Below, one piece after another: positions 7,905 through 17,068 of a stretch of DNA of 64,000 nucleotides (within the stretch, counting starts at the first letter, position 1; the number at the start of each line of letters is the position of its first letter). A program made the position numbers and the translations under genes. The DNA comes from Paenisporosarcina sp. FSL H8-0542 (GTDB lineage Bacteria > Bacillota > Bacilli > Bacillales_A > Planococcaceae): contig NZ_CP152050.1 of NCBI RefSeq assembly GCF_038632915.1, positions 3,069,001-3,133,000 on the forward strand, written 5' to 3'. A model generated the notes under the pieces. It ran no database searches. It worked only from the letters and a program-made list of their open reading frames with translations, and was not told the DNA's origin.

Positions 7905-8375
7905 TTACTCCGATACGGCCGTCACTTTATTCAATGCAAAAATGATGCCTGCGTGAACCCCTTCATGCCAGATAGCAAATTGAATAACTGCCTCAACCGT
8001 TGCCATGTCATGGAATTTTCCTAAGGACATTACATCTGGCATTTGTTGATCTAGTTTTCCAGTCAGGAATTCTTTGACTCTAGCAGGTTGTTCTGCCAAA
8101 GCACTCAGCAATTGCTCGTTCGTTGGTGGGGCATCTGTCCAATCAGATGGCTTTGTTCCAGATCCAAATAACTTAGCCCATTCAGGATGAACAACCTCAT
8201 ATTCAGGCAATCCACGATGAACTAAATTTTCCATCGATACAAAAATATGACCGACATGCCAACGGATTGTATTGTGAAACCCTTCAGGTTGGATGTCCCA
8301 TTGTTCATCCTTTACTGATTGCAAATGCCCTTGCGTATAAATTCGTGCAAAGTTTAATTGACCTAATGTCTCCAT
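7905..8375 (-). CDS. DinB-family protein (YfiT/DinB four-helix metalloprotein fold)
   Basis: A 156-residue protein with the pattern of DinB/YfiT-like four-helix-bundle proteins. The metal-binding histidines are probably those in IRWHVGHIFVSMENLVHRG and in FAIWHEGVHAGIIFALN. Many members are bacillithiol-dependent transferases or damage-inducible proteins; the substrate here is unknown. It is a single gene with its own terminator, converging on liaR. No SOS box was recognised upstream. Confidence 0.82.
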   Translation of the reverse strand: METLGQLNFARIYTQGHLQSVKDEQWDIQPEGFHNTIRWHVGHIFVSMENLVHRGLPEYEVVHPEWAKLFGSGTKPSDWTDAPPTNEQLLSALAEQPARVKEFLTGKLDQQMPDVMSLGKFHDMATVEAVIQFAIWHEGVHAGIIFALNKVTAVSE

Positions 8376-8459
8376 GTCATTACCCCTTTTAGATTCAGTA
8401 TCAATTAAGCGTAGCTGAATCTCTTACAAAAGGAAACAAAAAAAATTCAATACCATGTT

Positions 8460-8720
8460 TTATTCAAACGCCACATTATGTTGGGCGGAATCCTGATTTG
8501 CCCACGTAATGACTGTTCCAGGAGAGATGGTCATGCTTTCTTCACTAAAAGCGTAATGAGCAATATCTAGTTTCACTTCCCCGGAATTTGAAGCGCCCTC
8601 TTCCACATTCACTTTCATCTTCATCACTGGATGCGGTTCACAGTAAACAGAGAACTCTCCATCTTCATTGAAGACAAAGCTAGCCATATCTCCTTTTGAG
8701 GTCCTGGGTCCAACTTCGTT
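8460..8720 (-). pseudogene. Permuted remnant of a cupredoxin (copper-binding) gene
   Basis: The frame reads a cupredoxin domain in the wrong order. It opens with the C-terminal half (SKGDMASFVFNEDGEF then YCEPHPVMKMKVNVE, with the Cys, His and Met copper ligands), then the N-terminal half (HYAFSEESMTISPGTVITW, then HNVAFE with the first His ligand), then a stop. The two ends would join smoothly as HNVAFE-NEVGPRTSK, so exactly one domain length remains, cut at the same point. The simplest reading is what is left of a two-domain gene after both outer halves were lost. An internal ATG at 8687 would give 75 residues, but its GGAG sits only two bases away. No signal peptide remains. Confidence 0.75.
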
Positions 8721-8735
8721 TCTCTATTTATAGAA

Positions 8736-8767
8736 TAAAAAAAGCAACTCCAAATTTCAGAGTTGCT
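8736..8767 (-). terminator. Terminator of the TM-helix channel gene
   Basis: AGCAACTC (8743-8750) pairs with GAGTTGCT (8760-8767); an A-run at 8737-8743 supplies the minus-strand T-tract. Confidence 0.88.
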
Positions 8768-8779
8768 GCTTTTCACTAC

Positions 8780-10552
8780 TTAAGGTCGAAATGGATCATC
8801 TTTTGGTTTCGTGCTGTTCCAGCTATCATGAGCGTCCTTGTTGAATGAAGATCCTTCATTTGGAGGAGTTTCATCGTATGGATAAACTTCATCCGGTGAA
8901 GGCGTGTTATATCCTTCATCAACTGGGTTCACCGGGTTAGCAGGATTCACTTCATCTACATGTGGTGTAAACCCACGTAAACTTTGCTCTTTATTTTTCT
9001 CGGGTTGGAAAGATTCTTTCAATGATTCTTTAATTGTTTCTTTTTCAGCTTTATAGTTTTCTTTTGACACTTCAGCATCCTGCAAACTCTTTTCCATCTT
9101 ACTTAAATAACGAGCAGCATGTTCGCGTCCGCCTAAACCAAATGCCAGACCGAATGCTAATGCCACGCCGCCTAAGATTAGGATAAATGCAGAGTTAATA
9201 ATCGAAGCTGCAATGCCCAACTGATCTAGAGCCATAAAGAATGCGAATGCAAGAATCGCATATTTGGCAACGTAACGTAATACGTGTGGAGTCCCTGTAG
9301 AATGACTCATCACACTGCCAACTAATTGTTCTGCCATATTTGCTAACCAGAAACCAACTGCCAAAATGATGATTGCAGCGATTACTGATGGCAAGTATGC
9401 AAAAATACCAGTTGCTAATGTAACCATAAATTCTAGTTCAAGTAGTTGTAAAGCTTCTACAACAAACAATAAGATAATGATTACTTGTACGACTGTACCA
9501 AGTAGAGAAGCGAAAGATGGAGCTGAACCAGCACATGATTTAAAGCCCATTTTACCGTAAATTGAATTGACACCCAATTTTTCTAGCAATGAAACTACAA
9601 TGTCTTTCACCCATTTAGCAGCAACAATTCCCACCAATAAAAGAATGATAGCAATTGCGATTTTCGGCAACATAGCCAAAACATCGTTTAACATACCAAC
9701 TGCAGGACCAGAAATTCCATCTAAATCCAAAATCTCTAGTGCAGTGATGGATACTGGAATCATGATTAGAATAAAGGCGATTATTCCTACAACTTTGGAA
9801 ATACTTGTCCCTTCAAAGAATGAAGAAATGTTCAAGCGATCTGCCAAGCGGTCTGCACCTGCTGATTGTAAAAACTTCTCTAGTAAATTACGAACTAGTT
9901 TCGCAACAAACCAACCAATAAAGAATACAACTGCCGCAGATACTAGCTTAGGAATAAAGTTGAAGAAGCTAGCAAGCATTCCTTCAAACGGTCCACTTAA
10001 TCCATCAATTCCAAGAGCATTTAGCACCGCTGGAATGAAGAGTAAGAAAATAAGATAATAAGCAACGTTAGCTGCTGTATCAGTCCATTTAGCTTGATCG
10101 GCAGGATTTGGTTCCATACCTGTTTTCGCAACATATTTGTTCAGGTTCAGCTTGTTGCCAGCCATTTGAATGACTTTCTTAACAACTGTCGCTAACACCC
10201 AAGCAAATAATAAGATTAAACCAGCTTTCAAAATGTTAAGGAAAGCACCTGTTAAGCCTGAATACATGGAAACAAATGGCATAGCCATAGCATTCAAGTT
10301 CAATATATTAAAAAATAATACAAAAGCTAGAATTAGCACGACGAAGAAGACGACTTTACTGATAATCTTTTCGACTGTCCATTTTTCGTTTTTATTTCCT
10401 AATCGCTCATTAACACGAGCTTTGCGTAACATTTTGTAAGTAAGATTTTCTAAGAACTTTGCCACGAAAAATCCGATTAATAATACCAATAAAGCTAGCA
10501 AAAGTTCTGGTAAAAATGAGAGAGTATCTCTCCAATAGTAACGATCCATCAT
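8780..10552 (-). CDS. Multi-repeat TM-helix protein related to MscS-type mechanosensitive channels
   Basis: A 590-residue membrane protein with several repeats of the conserved TM helix found in MscS relatives. Similar segments recur as LLALLVLLIGFFVAKFLENL, LVSAAVVFFIGWFVAKLVRN, AIAIILLLVGIVAAKWVKD and IAAIIILAVGFWLANMAEQL. The last TM region ends in a glycine-rich FGLAFGLGGREHAARYL helix like the pore-lining helix of such proteins. There is no full MscS beta-domain; the C-terminal 110 residues are charged and then proline-rich and disordered. A role as channel or scaffold in osmotic response is inference. It starts about 55 bp after the potassium channel gene, so the two may be co-transcribed. 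Confidence 0.82.
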   Translation of the reverse strand: MMDRYYWRDTLSFLPELLLALLVLLIGFFVAKFLENLTYKMLRKARVNERLGNKNEKWTVEKIISKVVFFVVLILAFVLFFNILNLNAMAMPFVSMYSGLTGAFLNILKAGLILLFAWVLATVVKKVIQMAGNKLNLNKYVAKTGMEPNPADQAKWTDTAANVAYYLIFLLFIPAVLNALGIDGLSGPFEGMLASFFNFIPKLVSAAVVFFIGWFVAKLVRNLLEKFLQSAGADRLADRLNISSFFEGTSISKVVGIIAFILIMIPVSITALEILDLDGISGPAVGMLNDVLAMLPKIAIAIILLLVGIVAAKWVKDIVVSLLEKLGVNSIYGKMGFKSCAGSAPSFASLLGTVVQVIIILLFVVEALQLLELEFMVTLATGIFAYLPSVIAAIIILAVGFWLANMAEQLVGSVMSHSTGTPHVLRYVAKYAILAFAFFMALDQLGIAASIINSAFILILGGVALAFGLAFGLGGREHAARYLSKMEKSLQDAEVSKENYKAEKETIKESLKESFQPEKNKEQSLRGFTPHVDEVNPANPVNPVDEGYNTPSPDEVYPYDETPPNEGSSFNKDAHDSWNSTKPKDDPFRP

Positions 10553-10606
10553 AGCGTTTCCTCCTTTGAAATTTCAAAATTATTTGTCTTTCATGACAAT
10601 CTTCAT

Positions 10607-11629
10607 TTACCCTTTGCATTTCTTTTTAAACGCTTCACTAGCAGCTTTCTCCCCGTAAATAATCAGTACATCCTGTTTTTCCAACACGTCATCAGCCGAT
10701 GGGTTGCTTATGAGTTCTTCACATCGGCGGATGGCCAAAACCGTCACGCCCATCTCTTTTCGGATCGCAGAATCTTTCAGGGATTTTCCAATGTAAGTAC
10801 ACGCTTCCTCAAGCGCCACTTCTTCCAATGATTGTTTCTTTTCTTTTGTATGAATGAGTAAATTCACTAAATCTGTACTTTCTGGGCGCAATACAGAACT
10901 CACCAATTCCCGGCCACCAATAGTAGAAGGGTTTATTACTCGACTGGCACCAGCACGCAATAATACTTCTTCGGAGCCTGCATTTTCTGCGCGAGCAACT
11001 ACTTCAATCTTTTCATTTAAAGCTATAGCCTTGATGGTGATAAACACATTGTCTGAATCACTCGGTAACGTCGCAATCAAGCCTCGTGCTTTTGCCACAT
11101 TAGCTTCTTTCAGGATATTTTCCTGCAACGGACTTCCAACAATGCGAAGTGTTCCATCCGCCAAATAGTCCACCATTTCTTCTTCGGAGTCATGAATATA
11201 GACGACTGGGACATCCTCTTCTTTTAACTGCTCGTAAACCTGTCTTCCCACTCGACCCAACCCGCATACGACGATATGATCTTCCAAATTTTTAATAGCA
11301 TGTTCCATTCGTTTATTCCACACCTTTACTGAAAGTTGATGTTCAATGAAATAAGAAGCGACAGCCCCCATTGCGTAAGTGACAAAAGCCACACCAAGGG
11401 GAATCAGTAATAAAGCAAACTTTTGCCCTGATTCTGTCTCAGGAACAATGTCTCCATAACCCACCGTCATCAGAGAAATGATGGTCAAATAAAAAGCATC
11501 GAATAATTTGAGGTTTTCCAATGCCATGAAGCCAGCTGTTGCCACAGCGATTAATACAACCAAGCCGATTATGGCAAAAAGTATATGTCGGAAACGAATT
11601 CGTAAGTCCATCCATTTGGATGTATTCAT
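10607..11629 (-). CDS. Two-TM potassium channel with RCK domain
   Basis: A 340-residue channel subunit. Two transmembrane helices (about residues 14-35 and 70-93) flank the selectivity filter TVGYGD at residues 55-60. The cytoplasmic RCK_N domain starts with the Rossmann motif GLGRVGR at 123-129, and a TrkA_C-like domain forms the C-terminal 85 residues. This is the architecture of MthK and of Bacillus subtilis YugO. It conducts K+ and is gated by a ligand bound to the RCK ring. Only about 20 bases of overlap-free spacing separate it from the start region of the next gene, and the overlap of function (ion flux, turgor) suggests an operon. Confidence 0.92.
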   Translation of the reverse strand: MNTSKWMDLRIRFRHILFAIIGLVVLIAVATAGFMALENLKLFDAFYLTIISLMTVGYGDIVPETESGQKFALLLIPLGVAFVTYAMGAVASYFIEHQLSVKVWNKRMEHAIKNLEDHIVVCGLGRVGRQVYEQLKEEDVPVVYIHDSEEEMVDYLADGTLRIVGSPLQENILKEANVAKARGLIATLPSDSDNVFITIKAIALNEKIEVVARAENAGSEEVLLRAGASRVINPSTIGGRELVSSVLRPESTDLVNLLIHTKEKKQSLEEVALEEACTYIGKSLKDSAIRKEMGVTVLAIRRCEELISNPSADDVLEKQDVLIIYGEKAASEAFKKKCKG

Positions 11630-11725
11630 TAATTCACCTGCTCATTTTTATTGTTATTCCTATACTTTTACCCTCTCGCAAACCTTTTAACACGAATTTC
11701 GTCCATTTAGTGAGGTGGAAAATAC

Positions 11726-12376
11726 ATGAAAAAGTGGACAGTAATATTTTCCTTGATTTCTATCTTCTTTCTACTGTGGATTGAACAAGGACTTGAAGTA
11801 TCCTATGTATGGAAAACACTTGCCAAAGTAATGGTTTTCGTAGTATTCCCTGTACTTTTATTAAGAGGATATAAATTTGAATTTCTTCAAATAAGAAAAA
11901 CACAAAAAAAGAGTATTTATCTGGCATTGGGACTGGGAATAGTGGTTGCAGGTACAGTCACAAGTGCATTCATGTTGTTAAATGATTCAATCGACTTGGT
12001 AGCGTTGCAAATAGACTTAGAAACTCGGGTTGGAGTAACAGCTTCAGTATTTCCTTTTGTCGCAGTTTACATATTGTTAGGCAATTCTTTTTTGGAGGAA
12101 TTTTTCTTTCGCGGCCTACTTGTGGATTTATTAAGAGATTCCAAGTTGAAGTGGTTCCTGCCGAGCCTCTTTTTCGCTATTTACCACATTGCGATTTTCC
12201 TGCCGTGGTTCGAGTGGCCAATTTTAATCTTAGCAGTAGCCGGTCTCTTTACTGGTGGTCTGATATTCCAATGGATTAATGAAAAAAGTGGGACCATTTA
12301 TCCTTCTTGGATCATTCATATATTTGCGGATATAGGTGTATTGCTAATCGGTGTTTATATGTTTTATTTCAATTAG
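11726..12376 (+). CDS. CPBP-family intramembrane metalloprotease (CAAX/Abi type)
   Basis: A 216-residue membrane protein with six or so hydrophobic segments. The family motifs are present: Glu124-Glu125 and Arg129 in FLEEFFFRGLL, His154 in FFAIYHIAIFL, and a C-terminal WIIHIFAD. Members cleave prenylated or other membrane peptides, and in Gram-positive bacteria often act in bacteriocin self-immunity. No bacteriocin gene is nearby, so the substrate is unknown. The ATG at 11726 has a GAGGTGG site. It is divergent from the potassium channel gene. Confidence 0.9.
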   Translation: MKKWTVIFSLISIFFLLWIEQGLEVSYVWKTLAKVMVFVVFPVLLLRGYKFEFLQIRKTQKKSIYLALGLGIVVAGTVTSAFMLLNDSIDLVALQIDLETRVGVTASVFPFVAVYILLGNSFLEEFFFRGLLVDLLRDSKLKWFLPSLFFAIYHIAIFLPWFEWPILILAVAGLFTGGLIFQWINEKSGTIYPSWIIHIFADIGVLLIGVYMFYFN

Positions 12377-12431
12377 ACTCTGCCATCTTACAAAAAAAGG
12401 GAATCGACTCCCTTCCCGCGGAATTTTCAAT

Positions 12432-12462
12432 AAAAAAACGTGAGGGAATCAAATCCCTCACG
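12432..12462 (-). terminator. Terminator of the histidine kinase gene
   Basis: CGTGAGGGA and TCCCTCACG form a 9-bp stem with loop ATCAAA; seven A before it give the minus-strand T-run. A weaker AAGGGA/TCCCTT hairpin at 12397-12414 may serve the converging protease gene. Confidence 0.92.
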
Positions 12463-12467
12463 TTTCG

Positions 12468-14666
12468 TTAATCAGTTATTATAGATACAGTGACCTTGAA
12501 TAAATCCCCATCGACTTCAATTCGCATTGAGCCTCCGTGTAAATCGACAATAGACTGCGCAATAGCCAATCCAAGTCCGGATCCTTCCGTGTGACGGGAA
12601 GTATCGGCTCGTTTGAAGCGTTCAAACAATTCATCCACATTTTCACCAAGTTCATATTTAGTCACGTTTTTCACAACAAATTGTGCATAGCCATCTACTT
12701 GTTTTAATGTCACATATACGCGTGTGCCGGCCAATGTATATTTGAGGGCATTCACAATCAAATTATCCAGCACTCTCCACCATTTCTGTCCGTCAACAAA
12801 AGCGTGTAGAGGATTTTCTGGTGCAGTTACGCGGAAATCAAGGCCAGCCGCTTGAATGTCTTCTTCGTGTTCTGCAAGAGCTTGTTGCATTAGCTGGGTT
12901 AAATCCACTCGTTGCTTATGAAGCTCCATATTGCCACTAGCCATTTTGGAAACTTCGAACAAGTCCTCTATCAATGTTTTCAATCTCTGAGATTTACGAT
13001 CTAAAATCGCGACGTATGATAGACGTTCTTCAACTGTTAAATCCACTTTTTTCAGTAAATCCGTATAGGTAATAATCGATGTTAACGGTGTTCGCAAATC
13101 ATGGCTGACGTTTGTGATCAGTTCAGTTTTTAACCTTTCACTTTTCGCTTGCTCTGATTGCGACATCCTCACACCTTCACGAAGCATGTTCAAATGTTTG
13201 GCATGTTTGGCCAAAACTGATTTCCCACCAATGTGTACATCTGCAATTTGATGTCCTTTTGCCATTTGTTCAGTCGCTAATGCGAGTTTATTGTAAGCAG
13301 CGACTCGCTTCAACAATAAATACAACGAAGGCATCAAAACAAACATAAATAGTGGTACATATATAATCAGCAACTCTGGAACAACAAAGGTACCCGCAAG
13401 ACCTAATCCCGCCAAGAAGACCACCAACAGAATCAAAAGAATCTGAGTACCCAGTCGACGGTTAAGGAACAAGTCCTGGATTATCAAAACCCATTTTTTA
13501 AGGATGCTTTTTTCCCACATCGTTCTAATTCCATTTTTCCTGCTATCTTTAAACAACCACACTGCCTGAATGAGTGTCAACGTCAGGAAGACAACGAATA
13601 ACAACACCATCATGCCTGCATATGCAGCAAATCTAAGATTGGAATAATAATACTCGTAATAGCTCAATTGATCCGAAACTATCGTTGAGAAAGCAAAGGC
13701 TAAAACCAACGGAATGAAGATTAACAATAAGCGAATCTCCAATTTTCGTTCCCGAATGAAAAGAAGTGTGGGGGAAGAAAGTACTTCGGCCTTCCTTTTG
13801 CTAAATAACCATATGGCTCCTCCAAGTGCGATCAGCCCCAACATCCAAAGAGAGTAAAAGTAGGCTTTGTTTTGATTGAAGTTGGTCAGACCCTGCATAT
13901 GTTCAGATGCTAGAGTCGTTTTCGGCATCGCGACTATACCAGAAAACTGGCTAGACTGGTTTTCTACTAAATCGTTCATATTAAGGATGTATAGAGGTTT
14001 CAATTCTCCATCTTCCACATTCATATAGTCTTGTTTCACTTTTGAAAGATAAAGAAGACCGTTTTTTGAATTGTACTCTTTTTTAATTCCATCCTTGACT
14101 TCAACATCTCCAAAAGAGTAATGTTCACCTGTTTCCTCATTGGTCAATTCATAAGCCATTTGCCGTTGCAGTGCCTTCATAAGCGGGAGTGAGTTGGAGA
14201 TCTTTCGATCATATTCTTCCAATGCCTGCTTTTTCGCTTCCATGATTTTAGTTCGCACCACTTCATCATCGGCAAAGTTTTTGCGTATTTCTGCAATTTT
14301 CGCATCACGCTCAATCACCAGTTCAGCCAGAATTTCATCTTCCGACAATGATGTCGCTTCCTCAATTAAACCTTCGTATTGATAACGAACGTCACGGATT
14401 TGATCCATTTGGGAACCGTAATACGTACGGTATTCTTCAATTTCATTTTCAGTCACTTCAAGATTCTTAATTTCTTTTTTCACGTCAAACCTGTTGATTA
14501 ATGTTGGATAGACTTCATTCATTTGGGACTCAACAATCATGTGAAAATGATCGGATTCTTTAAAATCTTTACCCAAGTATTGTTGACCGTGTGAAGTAAA
14601 TGTAATAATCGCCAATATTGTTAGGCTGACAAGTCCATAAAAAAGCCATGTTGTTCTTTTCATCAC
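12468..14666 (-). CDS. Large membrane sensor histidine kinase
   Basis: A 732-residue kinase. One N-terminal TM helix (about 7-25) is followed by about 240 extracellular residues rich in charged helices, then about five more TM segments (roughly 275-455), a short linker, HisKA with phosphoacceptor His522 in NVSHDLRTPLTSI, and an ATPase domain (N-box DNLIVNALKYT, G-box GSGLGLAIAQSI). The multi-TM region plus long external domain resembles envelope-sensing kinases of Firmicutes. A GTG at 14666 lies seven bases after AAAGGAGG, with an ATG next to it. Its partner regulator lies upstream, 151 bp away. The signal is unknown. Confidence 0.92.
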   Translation of the reverse strand: MMKRTTWLFYGLVSLTILAIITFTSHGQQYLGKDFKESDHFHMIVESQMNEVYPTLINRFDVKKEIKNLEVTENEIEEYRTYYGSQMDQIRDVRYQYEGLIEEATSLSEDEILAELVIERDAKIAEIRKNFADDEVVRTKIMEAKKQALEEYDRKISNSLPLMKALQRQMAYELTNEETGEHYSFGDVEVKDGIKKEYNSKNGLLYLSKVKQDYMNVEDGELKPLYILNMNDLVENQSSQFSGIVAMPKTTLASEHMQGLTNFNQNKAYFYSLWMLGLIALGGAIWLFSKRKAEVLSSPTLLFIRERKLEIRLLLIFIPLVLAFAFSTIVSDQLSYYEYYYSNLRFAAYAGMMVLLFVVFLTLTLIQAVWLFKDSRKNGIRTMWEKSILKKWVLIIQDLFLNRRLGTQILLILLVVFLAGLGLAGTFVVPELLIIYVPLFMFVLMPSLYLLLKRVAAYNKLALATEQMAKGHQIADVHIGGKSVLAKHAKHLNMLREGVRMSQSEQAKSERLKTELITNVSHDLRTPLTSIITYTDLLKKVDLTVEERLSYVAILDRKSQRLKTLIEDLFEVSKMASGNMELHKQRVDLTQLMQQALAEHEEDIQAAGLDFRVTAPENPLHAFVDGQKWWRVLDNLIVNALKYTLAGTRVYVTLKQVDGYAQFVVKNVTKYELGENVDELFERFKRADTSRHTEGSGLGLAIAQSIVDLHGGSMRIEVDGDLFKVTVSIITD

Positions 14667-14817
14667 TTAGACGCCTCCTTTTAACATGCGGGTCAATTGC
14701 ACAAACATCCTATTCGAGGAAAAGTTGTCATCTATTAGTTGAGCAACAAAGGAATAACAATACATGAGACTGAGCATGGCTAATGCAAGTGCTACAATGG
14801 AAAACCAGTGGGATACC

Positions 14818-15510
14818 TTACTTTTCGATCTTGTAGCCAATACCCCACACCACCTTTACATATCGCGGATTTTTCGGATCCGTTTCAATCTTTTCCCGAA
14901 TTTTTCTAATGTGTACAGCGACGATATTTTCGGCATTGTACGCGGGTTCGTTCCAGACACGCTCATAAATTTCCCCGATAGAAAACACTCGACCGGCATT
15001 GGTCATCAGCAATTCGGTAATTTTGTATTCGATTGGAGTCAATTTGACGGTTTCCCCATCGAGCGTCACTAATTTAGCTTCCATATCCAGTGCAAGTCCA
15101 CCGATTGCCACTGTGGCATTCTGTTCCTTGAACGTACCGAGATGGACGTATCGACGCAACTGTGACTTCACACGAGCCATTAGTTCCATCGGATGAAATG
15201 GCTTCGTTACATAGTCGTCTGCCCCCACAGATAATCCGTGAATTTTATCTGAGTCTTCCGCTTTGGCACTCAGCATAATGATTGGAATGTTGCGCTCTGA
15301 GCGAATTTTGAATGTTGCTTGTATGCCGTCCATATTTGGCATCATAATATCGAGAATGATTAAATGAATTTCATTCGTTTCAAGCAGCGTCAATGCTTCC
15401 ACCCCATCTGCTGCTTTCAATACGCGGTACCCTTCATTTTTCAGGTAAATCTCAATTCCATCCCGAATATCCTGGTCATCATCCGTTACAAGAACCGTAA
15501 ATTGTGTCAT
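14818..15510 (-). CDS. OmpR-family response regulator
   Basis: A 230-residue regulator: receiver domain with acidic residues in VTDDDQD, phosphorylated Asp54 in LIILDIMMP and Lys in VTKPFHP, then a winged-helix DNA-binding domain (LTPIEYKITELLMTNAG to VHIRKIREKIE). The frame extends to 15558, but the ATG at 15510 with a GAGGTG site starts the expected MTQFTVLVTDDDQ. It is first in an operon with the downstream kinase. The upstream region carries the 21-bp repeat array, so its promoter must lie between about 15510 and 15629. Confidence 0.94.
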   Translation of the reverse strand: MTQFTVLVTDDDQDIRDGIEIYLKNEGYRVLKAADGVEALTLLETNEIHLIILDIMMPNMDGIQATFKIRSERNIPIIMLSAKAEDSDKIHGLSVGADDYVTKPFHPMELMARVKSQLRRYVHLGTFKEQNATVAIGGLALDMEAKLVTLDGETVKLTPIEYKITELLMTNAGRVFSIGEIYERVWNEPAYNAENIVAVHIRKIREKIETDPKNPRYVKVVWGIGYKIEK

Positions 15511-15628
15511 CCGTTGCACCTCATTTCTACTTCTTATGATACCAATTATATCTGCCAATTCTTAACAAACTATGAGGATAAAAATGAAGAATTTCTTAAG
15601 AAAACATCGTGGACTATCTTTCGTTTGA

Positions 15629-15754
15629 TTTTATTTGACTGCATATGCTATTTAATCGGCATCAACTGAGATTTAATCCGCTTCAATTGCATATTAATGG
15701 GCATTAATCTAGACTTAATCGGCATCAACAACCTTTTATTCCGATTAGCCCATA
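15629..15754. repeat. Six imperfect 21-bp tandem repeats (family with TTTAATCGGCATCAAC core)
   Basis: Units start at 15629, 15650, 15671, 15692, 15713 and 15734. Two units (15650 and 15713) share CTTAAT/TTTAATCGGCATCAAC; the others vary around it. The same core and the same 21-bp period recur at 52802-52885. No continuous reading frame spans the array on the plus strand. Confidence 0.85.
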
Positions 15755-15773
15755 TATATCCAATAAAAACACT

Positions 15774-15804
15774 AAAAAAGTGCCTCTGGTTAAAGAGACA
15801 CTTT
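15774..15804 (-). terminator. Terminator of the EamA transporter gene
   Basis: AAGTGCCTCT and AGAGACACTT form a stem with one mismatch around GGTTAA; the A-run at 15774-15779 is the minus-strand T-tract. Confidence 0.85.
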
Positions 15805-15807
15805 CAT

Positions 15808-16686
15808 TTACCTAATATACTTTGCTCGTTTTCTTCCACTGAACGTAAGAACAATAATCCCTCCGAGTAATAGTAAAACGCCTACCCATGAAACGGGGCT
15901 TAATACTTCCCCTACGATAAAGACACTCAAAACTGCTGCAGTCAACGGTTCCCCTAAAGATAACGTTACTGCTGAAGACGAAGGGACTTTTTGGAGACCC
16001 AATAAATACAGTATGTACGCAACACTGGTCGTCATAAATCCTAAGTATAAAATCGTCCAAATATTCGATGGTTCCGACACCCATGAACTGTCGAAAATGA
16101 ACAAGAAAGGCATCAACATCAATGCGCTCAATGAAAATGTCATGGCAACTGCCGGAATGGCTTCCACTTTAGAAAGTAATGCTTTACTGACGATTGTATA
16201 AATGGCAAAAACAAATCCAGCAATCAAAGACAAAGTTACACCCAGTGGATTAACAGTAAGTGCGTCTTTGTTCAGAAACAAAAGACTGCATCCAATGACT
16301 GAAAGGGTTGTGGCCAATACCCAAGCGCGAGATGGCTTCATTTTAAGAAACAACCATTCTATCAAACCAGAAAAAATAGGTGCACTGCCAATAGCGACAA
16401 CAGTCCCGATAGCAATACCTGTCACTCGTACGGAGGTAAAAAATAAAGGTTGGAACAATGCCATGCACAATGCACATATTAAAGTGATCAGCCATGGCCA
16501 GGTTTTGAAATTAATTTTTTTCATCACAATCATTATTAGTAATAATGAAAATCCACCAATTGCTAACCGTGACGCACCAATCGTCAAAGGCTGGGCATTT
16601 TGTGGCAAATAGGTTTGAGCTGTTCCAGTTGTGCCCCATAACACAGCAGCTAATAGCACAAGTAGGTAAGGGATCACTGTTTTCAT
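15808..16686 (-). CDS. EamA/DMT-family transporter
   Basis: A 292-residue membrane protein with ten predicted transmembrane helices and the internal two-fold repeat of the drug/metabolite transporter superfamily (ALLWGTTGTAQTYLP near the N-terminus, YLGFMTTSVAYILYLLGL and LSLGEPLTAAVLSVFIVGE in the second half). Such proteins export amino acids or other small metabolites; the substrate cannot be told. It stands alone, divergent from the small HTH gene, with its own terminator. Confidence 0.9.
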   Translation of the reverse strand: MKTVIPYLLVLLAAVLWGTTGTAQTYLPQNAQPLTIGASRLAIGGFSLLLIMIVMKKINFKTWPWLITLICALCMALFQPLFFTSVRVTGIAIGTVVAIGSAPIFSGLIEWLFLKMKPSRAWVLATTLSVIGCSLLFLNKDALTVNPLGVTLSLIAGFVFAIYTIVSKALLSKVEAIPAVAMTFSLSALMLMPFLFIFDSSWVSEPSNIWTILYLGFMTTSVAYILYLLGLQKVPSSSAVTLSLGEPLTAAVLSVFIVGEVLSPVSWVGVLLLLGGIIVLTFSGRKRAKYIR

Positions 16687-16787
16687 ATCGTCACCTCAAG
16701 TAGTTGTTGACTGTACCTTACCATATTTTATACATATTGAGATACAGCATATCGTCAACTATACTGTAGAAAAAGGAGTGTTGCTCT

Positions 16788-17018
16788 ATGTATTTAACAA
16801 TAGAAGAAACAGCTGAATTTTTGAGCATGCCTGAACTGCAAGTACGCCGGTACGTATTGGAAGGACGCATTAAATCTGTTCATGATGGAGAGCAGTATTT
16901 AATAAATAAAACACAATTTGATCGACACCTAGAACAAGTGGAAGACGTTAAACGGCAAATAGACGAATGGCGAAACACTCCCATTCCTGAAGATATTGAT
17001 GTTAAAGATGAAGACTAA
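16788..17018 (+). CDS. Small excisionase-type helix-turn-helix protein
   Basis: A 76-residue protein. Its first 50 residues (YLTIEETAEFLSMPELQVRRYV, then GRIKSVHDGEQYLINKTQFDRHL) match the winged-helix pattern of the excisionase/MerR-like HTH_17 family. The C-terminal third is charged. No integrase or attachment site is near, so it is probably a house regulator rather than a phage excisionase. The ATG at 16788 follows AAAGGAGTG, and a strong terminator follows. It is divergent from the EamA transporter and might regulate it. Confidence 0.78.
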   Translation: MYLTIEETAEFLSMPELQVRRYVLEGRIKSVHDGEQYLINKTQFDRHLEQVEDVKRQIDEWRNTPIPEDIDVKDED

Positions 17019-17068
17019 CCTCGTAATTTTAACAGGCGAAAAATATGAAAATCTGTAAATCATAAAGA

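Noticed and set aside
7642-7956. 104-residue frame of YLHF heptads over the 21-bp repeats
   Set aside because: No ribosome site, it starts inside the lia terminator and crosses another terminator; the frame follows from a repeat length divisible by three.
16788-17018. Phage excisionase
   Set aside because: The fold is excisionase-like, but no integrase, attachment site or phage gene is nearby.
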